Of a stretch of 64,000 nucleotides of DNA, positions 11,888-22,226 are shown piece after piece. Each line of letters starts with the position of its first letter. The first letter of the stretch is position 1. The notes under the pieces are model-generated. The model ran no database searches. It was not told the DNA's origin and worked only from the letters and a program-made list of their open reading frames with translations. The translations under genes and the position numbers were made by a program. The stretch comes from Gymnopus androsaceus JB14. Lineage: Eukaryota > Basidiomycota > Agaricomycetes > Agaricales > Omphalotaceae. The stretch lies in contig ML769400.1 of the NCBI GenBank assembly GCA_009733575.1, forward strand, positions 62,001-126,000, in the 5' to 3' direction.

Positions 11888-13164
11888 GTTGATGCATCTT
11901 ATTCAATCCCATCAAAGAACCAGGGAAAGCCTGGGAGGCCTCAGAGAAGGTATCAGCCCGCAGGTAGCAGTTCATAACTAGTAAAAGATCCTCAATGTAC
12001 CTTTCCAGGTCTGCTTCCTGTTAGAGCAGGTGTAATGGAAGGAATTTGGCTGTGACAGTGCAGAAAAGGCAATCTCTACGACCAGCTCATCCCTTCAAGT
12101 TCAGTAAATAATACTAAGTAGTACACATAGCATCAGCAAAAATGGTTTGTGCCCAGGCCACCTAGGGTGGCCTGATAGGCTCACTTAAAATGACCTGGGC
12201 TACCTAGGTGACCCAGGTGACCCAGGTGACCTGGGTTACTCAGGAATTTGCACATATCCTAATACACCTGAGGGAGCCTGGTTGCAGCCTTAACACAGCC
12301 TGAGTGCAGCCTGAGGGAGCCTTGGGGACACCTCAGGATGCCTCAGGACACCTCAGGATGAAGACACCTAGGTGTCCTTACATGTCCTCAGGACCTCCCA
12401 GGGCCCAAACCATTTTTGCTGATGTAGCCTATAGGTCATTTGCAGGGAATCATTTAGTAGACTCAATGCCTGTGAGTTGAGTCCACAGGAGCTCCAATTA
12501 ATTGACAGAAAGGTTCGGTGAAGCTCATTGAACTTGGACCACAAACCTTCAACAATATTTTCCCCACAGCAAATTTTGGAGGTGTTGCAATTGGCTCTGG
12601 CTCCTCTAACAAGTGTAACCATTTAGGCCGGTGACGAAAAAGGAAGGCTATAGTATCCTGATTCAATTGAGTCAGGATGACATCTTCCTTTTTAGTTGCC
12701 AACTCTTATCTTAGCACTCACAAGTGCCTAACTAGTCTATCTAGTAGTGGTATAAAACTATTCGGACTCCTGAAGGCTGAGCTCCCCAGACAACCTGGAT
12801 TGCTTTTTTTTAACCGTATAGTGGGTCCCTGAGGGCCCCAGTGCATAGATGTTTTGCTGATGCAAGAGCCACCAACTTCATTCAAGTTGCTCTTTGAGTG
12901 CCCATATTTTGCTATCACATTATATCATATATATACTTACATACTTTTCCTTGGACCTTTTTGCTGACGCAATGCGCCAACTAGCGAGCAAGAGCACAGG
13001 TCATCTTATCAAGTTGAAAGTCACGAACGCGTCACAGAACGGCAAAGAAATGGCTCTACGCCGGATATTATGACACATATTGCAGAAATTATGACTTTGG
13101 CAGCAGCTTGACAGGATTCTTCTTCGTTTGATGGGATCGAATAAGACGCATTGACTCTCCCCTC
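11888..13164. mobile_element. TIR DNA element, right copy of an inverted pair
   Basis: Inner end GTTGATGCATCTTATTCAAT at 11888, outer end ATTGACTCTCCCCTC at 13164, reverse complement of the left copy. It holds the same degraded coding stretch on the minus strand (GENIVEGLWSKFNELHRTF, 12450-12620). A CATCAG element (12131-12424) is inserted here and is missing from the left copy. The 3' part is duplicated again at 21052-21940. Confidence 0.7.
12131..12424. mobile_element. CATCAG element, subfamily 3, copy a
   Basis: 294 bp, CATCAGCAAAAATGGTTTG to CCATTTTTGCTGATG, inner part made of repeated CCTGGG/CCTAGG/CCTCAGG words. Flanks are ...CACATAG and TAGCCTATAGG; the left arm near 11125 has the uninterrupted CACATAGCCTATAGG (reverse strand), so the insertion duplicated TAG. 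Confidence 0.85.
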
Positions 13165-13658
13165 GAAATGGAAATTATGACTTTGTCGGGCTTAAACGAA
13201 AGTTTACGCAAGACTAATAAGTCGGTGAGTTTAGTCCTCAGCGCCTACTTTCCCCTCCTGCGCCTCGCCAAGGCCATTCCCGCTTACAGACTTCACAAGT
13301 CTTCCCTCCAGAGGGTCAAGCGGAATGGCCGCTAGCACGAAGAATCTAGTCCTCTCAGCCTAGACCGTAACGGGTTTTTTACCCAATTTTCTTGCTCTTC
13401 CCTACGTTACTGGCGTGTATACGCCGTCGCACCTGTACATATATCTACAGTACTTTCCCTACCTAGTACTTACCTCTCTCTTTTTTCTCCTCACCTCTCG
13501 TACTAGGTATAGTTCAATAAAATTTTCATTTCTTCTATCTCTACTTACAGTCTCTGTCTCTCTCTTTTTTCTCCTCACCTCTCGTACTAGCGACAGAGAT
13601 TCGTCGTTATATAAGCCCTACGTGCCATCTTGTGAATCAAACGAAAAAATTTCTGTCC

Positions 13659-15188
13659 ATGCCTAATGGTGGAAATCAACCCCAGTCTGGAGAAGGAGCG
13701 TCGAGCCTCCCTGCTCTCCCTCCTCCAGGAGCGCAAACGCCAGAAATCACTAGCGTCACGATCAACGGTCTCCAATCCATCCACGATCAGGTCGTTGATG
13801 GTACCATCATTCCCGACATCGGCCGCCGCAACATGCGCCGGTACCTCTCATCTGTCTTCACCAATTTCAACCTCTTCAGAGTTCACGATCTCGACAACTC
13901 TTTGCGATCCTGGTACGCGAGTCTCGACGATTTCGAAAGGAGGTCGAGACAAGCCGAGCAGGAAGGACAGCGACGGAACCCTGGGTCAGGAGGAAGTCGC
14001 CCCCTTTTGCCCGGCATCGAAGCCATCCTTGCTGGAACGGCTCACATCGCACCAAATAGACTTGCTGGAGGGGGCCCAGCCCAGACCCCTTCGGGGAGAT
14101 ATGGAGTTGACCCCCCAGCAGCAGACAGAGGGCGAAACGAGACCGGCAGAGGAAGGAGGGAGGAAGAGGAAAACGTTGGGGGAGAGACTCGAACCGTCCC
14201 CACTAGACGAGTTCGAGCAGACTCCTCAGACAGAGCACGAAACGAGACCGGCAGAGGAAGGAGGGAGGAAGAGGAAAACGTTGGAGGAGAGGCTCGAACT
14301 GTCCCCGCTAGACGAGCTCGGGCAGACTCCTCCGATGAGGAAGAGGAGGAAGAGGATGGAGAAGGACAAGGGACTAGTACCGCAAAGAAAGCCAAGTTCG
14401 ACCTGGCTTTCTGCGACTGGACCGCCGACGCGACTATCCGTGAAACCCTACTCTCGCCCCGTCACCAGCTCATCAGCAAGAAGATCGAAAACCACAAGCG
14501 GGACCTGGACGGAGCTATCGACAACATCGAGAGCAGCGGAGGTAATCCCATCTGGCCCAGGAAGCTCTGGAAACCGATACTCCGAGATGAGTACATCGAT
14601 TTCACCGAGGTCCTCGCGGTCGTCTTGGACTATGACGGTCAGGACTCGACCCGGACCGCTTCCAACGCTTTTGCAGAGGCTCTCGAGGGCACAACACTCG
14701 CTAAACCAACCGCTACCAGAGCAATCACCAATCGAGTCACCTGGCTCCAAGCCTGGTACACCTACAAAGAAGCAGTTTGTTTCGTCTTCGGTAGCCGTCG
14801 TAGGGAGCTCCAGGCATATGAACTCCACATCCAACGGCTTTTCAACAACTTCCAGCCCAATGTTCACCCAAGCATCATCAAGTATGATAAAGCAGTCCGT
14901 CAGCTCATCGGCTCGAGAAGAGACATCCTCCTCGATGAGGTCAGCCACCCCGATGTTGCTGAATTCCGAGACCGATATATCATCCCCGGCGGAACACATC
15001 ACCAGCTACAGGGCTCCTCGACTCCAGACAACTCAAAATCGAACGGTCGCCCTCGCAACAAAGCCAAAGAAGTCTGTATCAGATTCAACCGAGGAGACTG
15101 CGACGGATGCGAGAGGAAGCATCAATGCTCAAGCTGTGGCGAAAAGGGGCATGGGGCAAACAAGTGCAATAAGGGAAACCGGAAGTGA
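13659..15188 (+). CDS. Gag-like protein of the DIRS-like element
   Basis: 509 residues from the ATG at 13659 (MPNGGNQPQSG). The middle carries two near-identical acidic/basic repeats (DRARNETGRGRREEEENVGG) and a run of EEEEEDGEG. The C-terminus ends with a zinc knuckle CSSCGEKGHGANKC (C-x2-C-x4-H-x4-C) preceded by a Cys-rich RFNRGDCDGC segment, typical of nucleocapsid function: binding the element RNA and forming particles. The whole frame is overlapped by the open RT frame that starts 7 nt downstream. Confidence 0.88.
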   Translation: MPNGGNQPQSGEGASSLPALPPPGAQTPEITSVTINGLQSIHDQVVDGTIIPDIGRRNMRRYLSSVFTNFNLFRVHDLDNSLRSWYASLDDFERRSRQAEQEGQRRNPGSGGSRPLLPGIEAILAGTAHIAPNRLAGGGPAQTPSGRYGVDPPAADRGRNETGRGRREEEENVGGETRTVPTRRVRADSSDRARNETGRGRREEEENVGGEARTVPARRARADSSDEEEEEEDGEGQGTSTAKKAKFDLAFCDWTADATIRETLLSPRHQLISKKIENHKRDLDGAIDNIESSGGNPIWPRKLWKPILRDEYIDFTEVLAVVLDYDGQDSTRTASNAFAEALEGTTLAKPTATRAITNRVTWLQAWYTYKEAVCFVFGSRRRELQAYELHIQRLFNNFQPNVHPSIIKYDKAVRQLIGSRRDILLDEVSHPDVAEFRDRYIIPGGTHHQLQGSSTPDNSKSNGRPRNKAKEVCIRFNRGDCDGCERKHQCSSCGEKGHGANKCNKGNRK

Positions 15189-17228
15189 GCGAGGGGTGAC
15201 TGAGCCCACGGCTAGTCACTCGTCGCTCAGGGGTTTCTGGAAGGCAGCCGTGGACTTCACGGGGATGGGAAATGAAGAAGAGATAGGTGAAGGAAATGAT
15301 GAATCAGACGGAGGATTAGGACTTGAGGGACCATCGGTCAAACGGCCGAACCTGCCTCGATTCATGAGGGGTTTTGGTTTTCGTGATGATGTAACTCCGC
15401 AAGGAAGCAGGACAGCGGAATACACCATCCACGATGAACCACTTCCGCAACCTCTACCGGTCGAGTTCGAAGGGCCAGCATGGTCGACCATCCAAAGCAA
15501 CCCACACCTATTCCGAGTCCAAACTCCAATTAATATCGATCGCTTTGAAACACTACTAGAAACTCACCCAAACAAGCCTTTCGTCAAATCAGTCCTGGTT
15601 GGATTGAGAGAAGGTTTCTGGCCTTGGGCAACGACTCATCCGAGACACGAGTTCCCGATTACTTGGGATTGGTCATGGGCCCCGCTTCCATCGGTTAGGG
15701 AAAGAGACTTCATTAACGATCAGTGCGAGCTGGAAGCTGAGCTAGGAAGGCACTCGCAAGCTTTCGGGCCAGAACTACTTGATGGGATGTACTCCACCCC
15801 CGTCATCGCTGTCCCAAAACCACACTCGGACGACCTTCGCCTGGTAGCCCATCAATCCGCGGGCGACTTCTGTCAGAACAACATGGTTGATAAGAGTCAA
15901 ACGAAAGGGAATCGACTAGACTCACTACTTGTATTCCTCCCCCTTCTCCTTGCCTTCACAAGAGCAAACCCAGGGAAGCGTTTCATCCTATGGAAATCTG
16001 ACGTATCGAATGCTTTCCGCCTTCTCCCAATGCACCCGCTGTGGCAAATCAAGCAGGTCGTCACTACAGGGATGCCAACGAAAGAAGAAGAGAAGTCGGG
16101 GAATTACGACGAGTCGAAGAAAAGGAGGTTCGTTGACTGGAGAGCATGCTTTGGAAGCAGCGGTTCCCCTCGGATTTGGAATTCCGTTATGGGCCTTGTT
16201 GTGTGGATTGCCATCTACGTCTACCTCATAGTCTTCCTTTGCTGCTTTATGGACGACTGTTTCAGTATCGCGCTGCAAGGTGATATGGAACATTACGAAC
16301 CTTACGACCTGTTGCTTCCTCGAGAGCAGGTCAAACTCCTCCGCCTCTGGGATTTCCTCGGAATTCCTCACAAACAATCGAAACAGGTCTGGGGGGAAAT
16401 TCTGACCATTATTGGGTTTGAGATCGATGCAAACGCGCTGACCGTTACGCTGCCAGCTGACAGCAAGAACGAGTTGGTGGCACAGGTCAGGAGGTTTGCA
16501 GGGTCGCGCCGGAGGACCCTGCAAGATTGGCAACAGTTGACCGGTTGGATCAACTGGTCTTTCAACGTTTTCCCTCTCCTACGCCCAGCTCTCGCTAACG
16601 TCTACGAAAAGATGAAAGGCAAATCCGCCCAATCCGCCCAAATATTCGTCAACAAACCAGTAAAGGACGACCTTACTTGGTTTGCGGAACACGTCGAGAC
16701 CTCGTCTGGCGTGCTCCTTTTCGCGACCATGGATTGGAAACCGCTTGAAGAATACGACATGGTCATATACGGTGATGCTTGCTTAGAGGGCATGGGTTTC
16801 TGGGTGCCGAATAGGGGTCTAGGTTTTTCAGGGAGAACAGACCAATCCTCTCCAATGGCGCACCTTATATTGTTTTGGGAAGCGCTTACGGTCCTGGCTG
16901 CCCTCCGTTGGCTCGTTTCCTCCCCGATCGCAGAGGAACAGTGGAGCGTCCTTTCCGTCTCACCTTCAGGTCTGACAGTTCCAACACTGTTGACATGTTC
17001 AACTCCTTGCGAGCCCTTCCGAGATATAACCCCATCCTCACCACCGCTGTCAACATCCTCATTGAACACCACGTTGATCTACGTGTCGTGCACATCCCTG
17101 GGTCTCAAAACTCAGTTGCGGATGCACTATCGCGTTTCGACTATGCAATGGTCCGCCAATTGCAACCGGACATTATGATCCTCCCATTACAACCCCCTCG
17201 ACTGGCGCTGGGGGCGGACAAAAAATGA
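13666..17228 (+). CDS. Reverse transcriptase-RNase H polyprotein of the DIRS-like element (one frameshift near 16940)
   Basis: The frame is open from an ATG at 13666, which overlaps gag, to a stop at 17178. The recognisable RT begins around 15500. RT motifs: WKSDVSNAFRLLP (first catalytic Asp), FLCCFMDDCFS (FMDD in place of YxDD) and the thumb region LWDFLGIPHKQSKQVWG. The RNase H core follows (VIYGDACLEGMGFW). After about 16940 the conserved RNase H end (RLTFRSDSSNTVDMFNSL ... NSVADALSRFD) continues in another frame up to 17228, so one base is probably missing there (CAGTGG where CAGGTGG would restore frame). If so, the true stop TGA (17226-17228) overlaps the recombinase ATG at 17225 as ATGA. 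The N-terminal 500 residues have no recognised domain. Confidence 0.88.
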
Positions 17229-18211
17229 ACATTGGATCTTCGTCGACCAGGCAGCCTGCTCGGAGGGCCTGGTCTAGAGAGGAGCTCATTCGAGGTCGTA
17301 ACATTGCGTTAGGCCTCGCTACTGATGTCTCCTCTCAAAACACTTATAATTCCCATCTCAACTCGTACATCGCTTTCTGCTCAATGCACTCCTTCCCACT
17401 CGATCCCACCCCTGACACCCTATCTTTCTTCGTTGTCTACATGTCGCACCACATCGAACCCCGTTCCGTCGGATCGTATCTCTCAGGGATATGTGACCGT
17501 TTGGAAATCCACTTCCCGGACGCACGCCAGAACCGGAACTCGGCCCTCGTCAAGAAGACGCTATCAGGAATGAAAAAACTTCGCAGCAAACCTATACGCA
17601 GGAAGCAACCCCTCACCCGGAAACACCTCCTCGACGTTCAAAACTCCATAACCGCTTTCTCCCCATACAACGATGTCCTGTTTGCTATAATGCTCATCAC
17701 AGGAACATGCGGATTGTTGAGGCTCGGAGAACTCACGCTACCAGACAACCCCGCCATACGGAATTTCAGAAAAATCACCTTACGGGAATCGCTCGAACTT
17801 CAAGACGACACCGGCTTCTCGTTTTGGCTACCATACCACAAGGCCGACCGTTTATTTGAGGGGAATCGAATCGTTATTCTCCCCAAATGGAACATCCAAC
17901 CCCGTCGACTCCTCCAACACTACCTTCAGCTCCGCGACGACCGCTTCCCATTCCATCCACACCTCTGGGTCACCTGCAGCGGCTCCGTGCCCACCAGGTC
18001 CTGGTTCATGCGCCGATTGCGTGCTATAGAACCAGATTCTCGTTGGGCGGGTCAGTCCATGCGAGCTGGAGGAGCTACGGCCATGGCTGAAGATGGCGCA
18101 CCACCACAGGCAATCCAAGGTGCTGGGAGGTGGGCATCCGAGACCTTCCAGATCTATATCCGCAAGAACCCTGTCGTTCTGAACGCAATGCTCGCCGCTC
18201 GCCGCCAATGA
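17225..18211 (+). CDS. Tyrosine recombinase of the DIRS-like element
   Basis: 328 residues, complete. It replaces the integrase of LTR elements and would insert a circular cDNA by strand exchange. An N-terminal SAM-like DNA-binding half (NTYNSHLNSYIAFC, SVGSYLSGICDRLE) is followed by the catalytic half: box I arginine in TCGLLRLGELTL, second region SMRAGGATAMAE with its arginine, and box II GRWASETFQIYIRKNP containing the nucleophilic tyrosine. The start overlaps the RT stop. No interruption is seen, so this copy could encode an active recombinase. Confidence 0.93.
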   Translation: MNIGSSSTRQPARRAWSREELIRGRNIALGLATDVSSQNTYNSHLNSYIAFCSMHSFPLDPTPDTLSFFVVYMSHHIEPRSVGSYLSGICDRLEIHFPDARQNRNSALVKKTLSGMKKLRSKPIRRKQPLTRKHLLDVQNSITAFSPYNDVLFAIMLITGTCGLLRLGELTLPDNPAIRNFRKITLRESLELQDDTGFSFWLPYHKADRLFEGNRIVILPKWNIQPRRLLQHYLQLRDDRFPFHPHLWVTCSGSVPTRSWFMRRLRAIEPDSRWAGQSMRAGGATAMAEDGAPPQAIQGAGRWASETFQIYIRKNPVVLNAMLAARRQ

Positions 18212-18319
18212 CCAAAACCACATCTTCCGAATCACTAGTAGCCTCATAGCACTAGTTTCGGTCTTTTCTTGGCCGTCTCTCCCTCTTTTTCTTGCACGCG
18301 TACCTCTCAGTACCCTCTC

Positions 18320-18395
18320 GCAATTCAAAAATGGCCCGCTGGGGTCGGTTTAGCTGCTAAACACCTGTGTGACGGGTTCGAACCTGAACGATTGG
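18320..18395 (+). other. tRNA-Ser-like sequence with Pol III box motifs at the 3' end of the DIRS-like element
   Basis: Contains ATGGCCCGCTGGGG (A-box-like), GGTTTAGCTGCTAAAC (hairpin whose loop region reads GCT) and GGGTTCGAACCTG (close match to the Pol III B box). The arms do not fold into a full cloverleaf by eye, so it is a tRNA-derived remnant at best. It sits exactly between copy 1 and copy 2. Confidence 0.35.
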
Positions 18396-21051
18396 TCGGG
18401 CTTAAACGAAAGTTTACGCAAGACTAATAAGTCGGTGAGTTTAGTCCTCAGCGCCTACTTTCCCCTCCTGCGCCTCGCCAAGGCCATTCCCGCTTACAGA
18501 CTTCACAAGTCTTCCCTCCAGAGGGTCAAGCGGAATGGCCGCTAGCACGAAGAATCTAGTCCTCTCAGCCTAGACCGTAACGGGTTTTTTACCCAATTTT
18601 CTTGCTCTTCCCTACGTTACTGGCGTGTATACGCCGTCGCACCTGTACATATATCTACAGTACTTTCCCTACCTAGTACTTACCTCTCTCTTTTTTCTCC
18701 TCACCTCTCGTACTAGGTATAGTTCAATAAAATTTTCATTTCTTCTATCTCTACTTACAGTCTCTGTCTCTCTCTTTTTTCTCCTCACCTCTCGTACTAG
18801 CGACAGAGATTCGTCGTTATATAGCCCTACGTGCCATCTTGTGAATCAAACGAAAAAATTTCTGTCCATGCCTAATGGTGGAAATCAACCCCAGTCTGGG
18901 AGAAGGAGCGGTCGAGCCCCTGCTCTCCCTCCTCCAGGGCGCAAACGCCAGAAATCACTAGCGTTCACGATCAACGGTCTCCCATCTCACGCGATCAGGT
19001 CGTTGATGGTACCATCATCCCGACATCGGCCGCCGCAACATGCGCCGGTACCTCTCATCTGTCTTCACCAATTTCAACCTCTTCAGAGTTCACGATCTCG
19101 ACAATTCTTTGCGATCCTGGTACGCGAGTCTCGACGATTTCGAAAGGGGTCGAGACAAGCGAGCAGGAAGGACAGCGACGGAACCCTGGGTCAGGAGGAA
19201 GTCGCCCCCTTTTGCCCGGCATCGAAGCCATCCTTGCTGGAACGGCTCACATCGCCCAAATAGACTTGGCTGGAGGGGCCAGCCCAGACCCCTTCGGGGA
19301 GATATGGGTGTGACCCCCAGCAGCGACAGAGGGCGAAACGAGACCGGCAGAGGAAGGAGGGAGGGAAGAGGGAAAACGTTGGGGGAGAGACTCGAACCGT
19401 CCCCACTAGACGAGTTCGAGCAGACTCCTCAGACAGCCGCCGCGAGCCGGCAGAGGAAGGAGGGAGGAAGAGGAAAACGTTGGAGGAGAGGCTCGACTGT
19501 CCCCGCTAGACGAGCTCGGGCAGACTCTCCGATGAGGAAGAGGAGGAGAGGATGGAGAAGGACAGGGTACTATACCGCAAAGAAAGCCAAGGTCGACTGG
19601 CTTTCTGCGACTGGACGCCGACGCGACTATCCGTGAAACCTACTCTCGCCCGTCACCACGGCTCATCAGCAAGAAGTCGAAAACCACAAGCGGGACCTGG
19701 ACGGAGCTACTCGACAACATCGAGAGCAGCGGAGGTAATCCCCATCTGCCAGGAAGCTCTGGAAACCGATACTCCGAGATGAGTACATCGATTTCACCGA
19801 GGTCCTCAGCGGTCGTCTTGGACTATGACGGTCAGGACTCGACCCGGACCGCTTCCAACGCTTTTGCAGAGGCTCTCGAGGGACAACACTCGCTATAACC
19901 AACGCTACCAGAGCAATCACCAATCGAGTCACCTGGCTCCAGCCTGGTAACCTACAAAGGAAGCAGTTTGTTTCGTCTTCGGTAGCCGTCGTAGGGAGCT
20001 CGCAGGCATATGAAACTCCATCATCCAACGGCTTTCACAACTTCCAGCCCAATGTTCACCAAAGCATCATCAAGTATGATAAAGCAGTCCGTCAGCTCAT
20101 CGGCTCGAGAAGAGACATCCTCCTCGATGAGGTCAGCCACCCCGGATGTTGCTGAATTCCGAGACCGATATATCATCCCCGGCGGAACACATCACCAGCT
20201 ACAGGGCTCCTCGACTCCAGACAACTCAAAATCGAACGGTCGCCCTCGCAACAAAGCAAAGAAGTCTGTATCAGATTCAACCGAGGAGACTGCGACGGAT
20301 GCGAGAGAAGCATCAATGCTCAAAGCTGTGGCGAAAAGGGGCATGGGGCAAACAAGTGCAATAAGGGAAACCGGAATGAGCGAGGGTGACTGAGCCCACG
20401 GCTAGTCACTCGTCGCTCAGGGTTTCTGGAAGGCAGCCGTGGACTTCACGGGATGGGAAATGAAGAAGAGATAGGTGAAGGAAATGATGAATCAGACGGA
20501 GGTATTAGACTTGAGGGACCATCGGTCAAACGGCCGAACCTGCCTCGATTCATTGAGGGGTTTGGTTTTCGTGATGATGTAACTCCGCAAGGAAGCAGGA
20601 CAGCGGAATACACCATCCACGATGAAACCACTTCAGCAACCTCTACCGGTCGAGTTCGAAGGGCCAGCATGGTCGACCATTCCAAAAGCAACCCACACCT
20701 ATTCCGAGTCCAAACTCCAATTAATATCGATCGCTTTGAAACAATACTAGAAACTCACCCAAACAAGCCTTTCGTCAAATCAGTCCTGGTTGGATTGAGA
20801 GAAGGTTTCTGGCCTTGGGCAACGACTCATCCGAGACACGAAGTTCCCGATTACTTGGGATTGGTCATGGGGCCCGCTTCCATCGGGTAGGGAAAGAGAC
20901 TTCATTAACGATCAGTGCGAGCTGGAAGCTGAGCTAGGACAGGCACTCGCAAGCTTTCGGGCCGGAACTACCTTGATGGGAATGGTACTCCACCCCCGTC
21001 ATCGCTGTCCCACAAACCACACCTCGGACGACCTTGCCTGGTAAGCCCGCC
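18396..21051 (+). mobile_element. DIRS-like element, truncated and indel-ridden copy 2
   Basis: Matches 13186 to about 15848 of copy 1 along its whole length, but with dozens of one-base insertions and deletions and few substitutions, so gag and RT frames are broken repeatedly. It stops inside the RT frame (equivalent to DDLRLVAHQ) and joins directly to a TIR-element fragment at 21052. Ordinary decay would give mostly substitutions, so the pattern suggests a low-quality consensus or an assembly join. Confidence 0.85.
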
Positions 21052-22015
21052 AGCCTGAGGGAGCCTTGGGGACACCTCAGGATGCCTCAGGACACCTCAG
21101 GATGAAGACACCTAGGTATCCTAGGTCTCCCAAGAGACCTAGGTGTCCTTACATGTCCTCAGGACCTCCCAGGGCCCAAACCATTTTTGCTGATGTAGCC
21201 TATAGGTCATTTGCAGGGAATCATTTAGTAGACTCAATGCCTGTGAGTTGAGTCCACAGGAGCTCCAATTGATTGACAGAAAGGTTCGGTGAAGCTCATT
21301 GAACTTGGACCACAAACCTTCAACAATATTTTCCCCACAGCAAATTTTGGAGGTGTTGCAATTGGCTCTGGCTCCTCTAACAAGTGTAACCATTTAGGCC
21401 GGTGACGAAAAAGGAAGGCTATAGTATCCTGATTCAATTGAGTCAGGATGACATCTTCCTTTTTAGTTGCCAACTCTTATCTTAGCACTCACAAGTGCCT
21501 AACTAGTCTATCTAGTAGTGGTATAAAACTATTCGGACTCCTGAAGGCTGAGCTCCCCAGACAACCTGGATTGCTTTTTTTTAACCGTATAGTGGGTCCC
21601 TGAGGGCCCCAGTGCATAGATGTTTTGCTGATGCAAGAGCCACCAACTTCATTCAAGTTGCTCTTTGAGTGCCCATATTTTGCTATCACATTATATCATA
21701 TATATACTTACATACTTTTCCTTGGACCTTTTTGCTGACGCAATGCGCCAACTAGCGAGCAAGAGCACAGGTCATCTTATCAAGTTGAAAGTCACGAACG
21801 CGTCACAGAACGGCAAAGAAATGGCTCTACGCCGGATATTATGACACATATTGCAGAAATTATGACTTTGGCAGCAGCTTGACAGGATTCTTCTTCGTTT
21901 GATGGGATCGAATAAGACGCATTGACTCTCCCCTCGAAATGGAAATTATGACTTTGGCAGCAGCTTGACAGGATTCTTCTTCTTTTGATGGGATTGAATA
22001 AGACGCATCAACTCT
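21052..22015. mobile_element. Third partial copy of the TIR element (right arm)
   Basis: Nearly identical to 12305-13182, including the inner half of the subfamily 3 CATCAG insertion. It differs by one substitution and by a roughly 28-bp stretch around CCTAGGTCTCCCAAGAGACC present only here. It continues past the point where the DIRS-like element interrupts the first copy (GACTTTG then GCAGCAGCTTGACAGG), ending with a second tandem terminal motif (TTTTGATGGGATTGAATAAG) near 22015. Confidence 0.8.
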
Positions 22016-22226
22016 CTCACCAACTACCGACTGCTACCCTAGTAACCCATGATCCTCGGGGGTCAAACGCGTGGGTTATTGGAGAGATTCGACCAGATTT
22101 TGACTGTATAATCCTTCGATAATCTGCGGATCTGTGGTTCCTTCGTGAACAAAGCACGCTTAGAGTTCTGGATTTGGGCTAAATCGGTTGATGGGTAAAA
22201 ACTTCAGAAAACAGGGACCCTGCTTC

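Larger units (their letters stand above)
13186..18395 (+). mobile_element. DIRS-like tyrosine-recombinase retrotransposon, copy 1
   Basis: 5.2-kb element with three reading frames (gag, RT-RNase H, tyrosine recombinase) and no LTR-integrase architecture. The untranslated leader starts TCGGGCTTAAACGAAAG. It lies in a tandemly repeated terminal motif of the TIR element (GACTTTG before it, and the same word followed by GCAGCAGCTTG at 21956), with no target duplication, as expected for recombinase-mediated insertion. A second, truncated copy begins immediately after it at 18396. Confidence 0.92.

Noticed and set aside
14448..15002. 184-codon minus-strand frame inside gag
   Set aside because: Antisense shadow of two overlapping coding frames; no domain.
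18396..21051. Repeat-induced point mutation as cause of the damage in DIRS copy 2
   Set aside because: The changes are mainly one-base indels, not C-to-T or G-to-A transitions.
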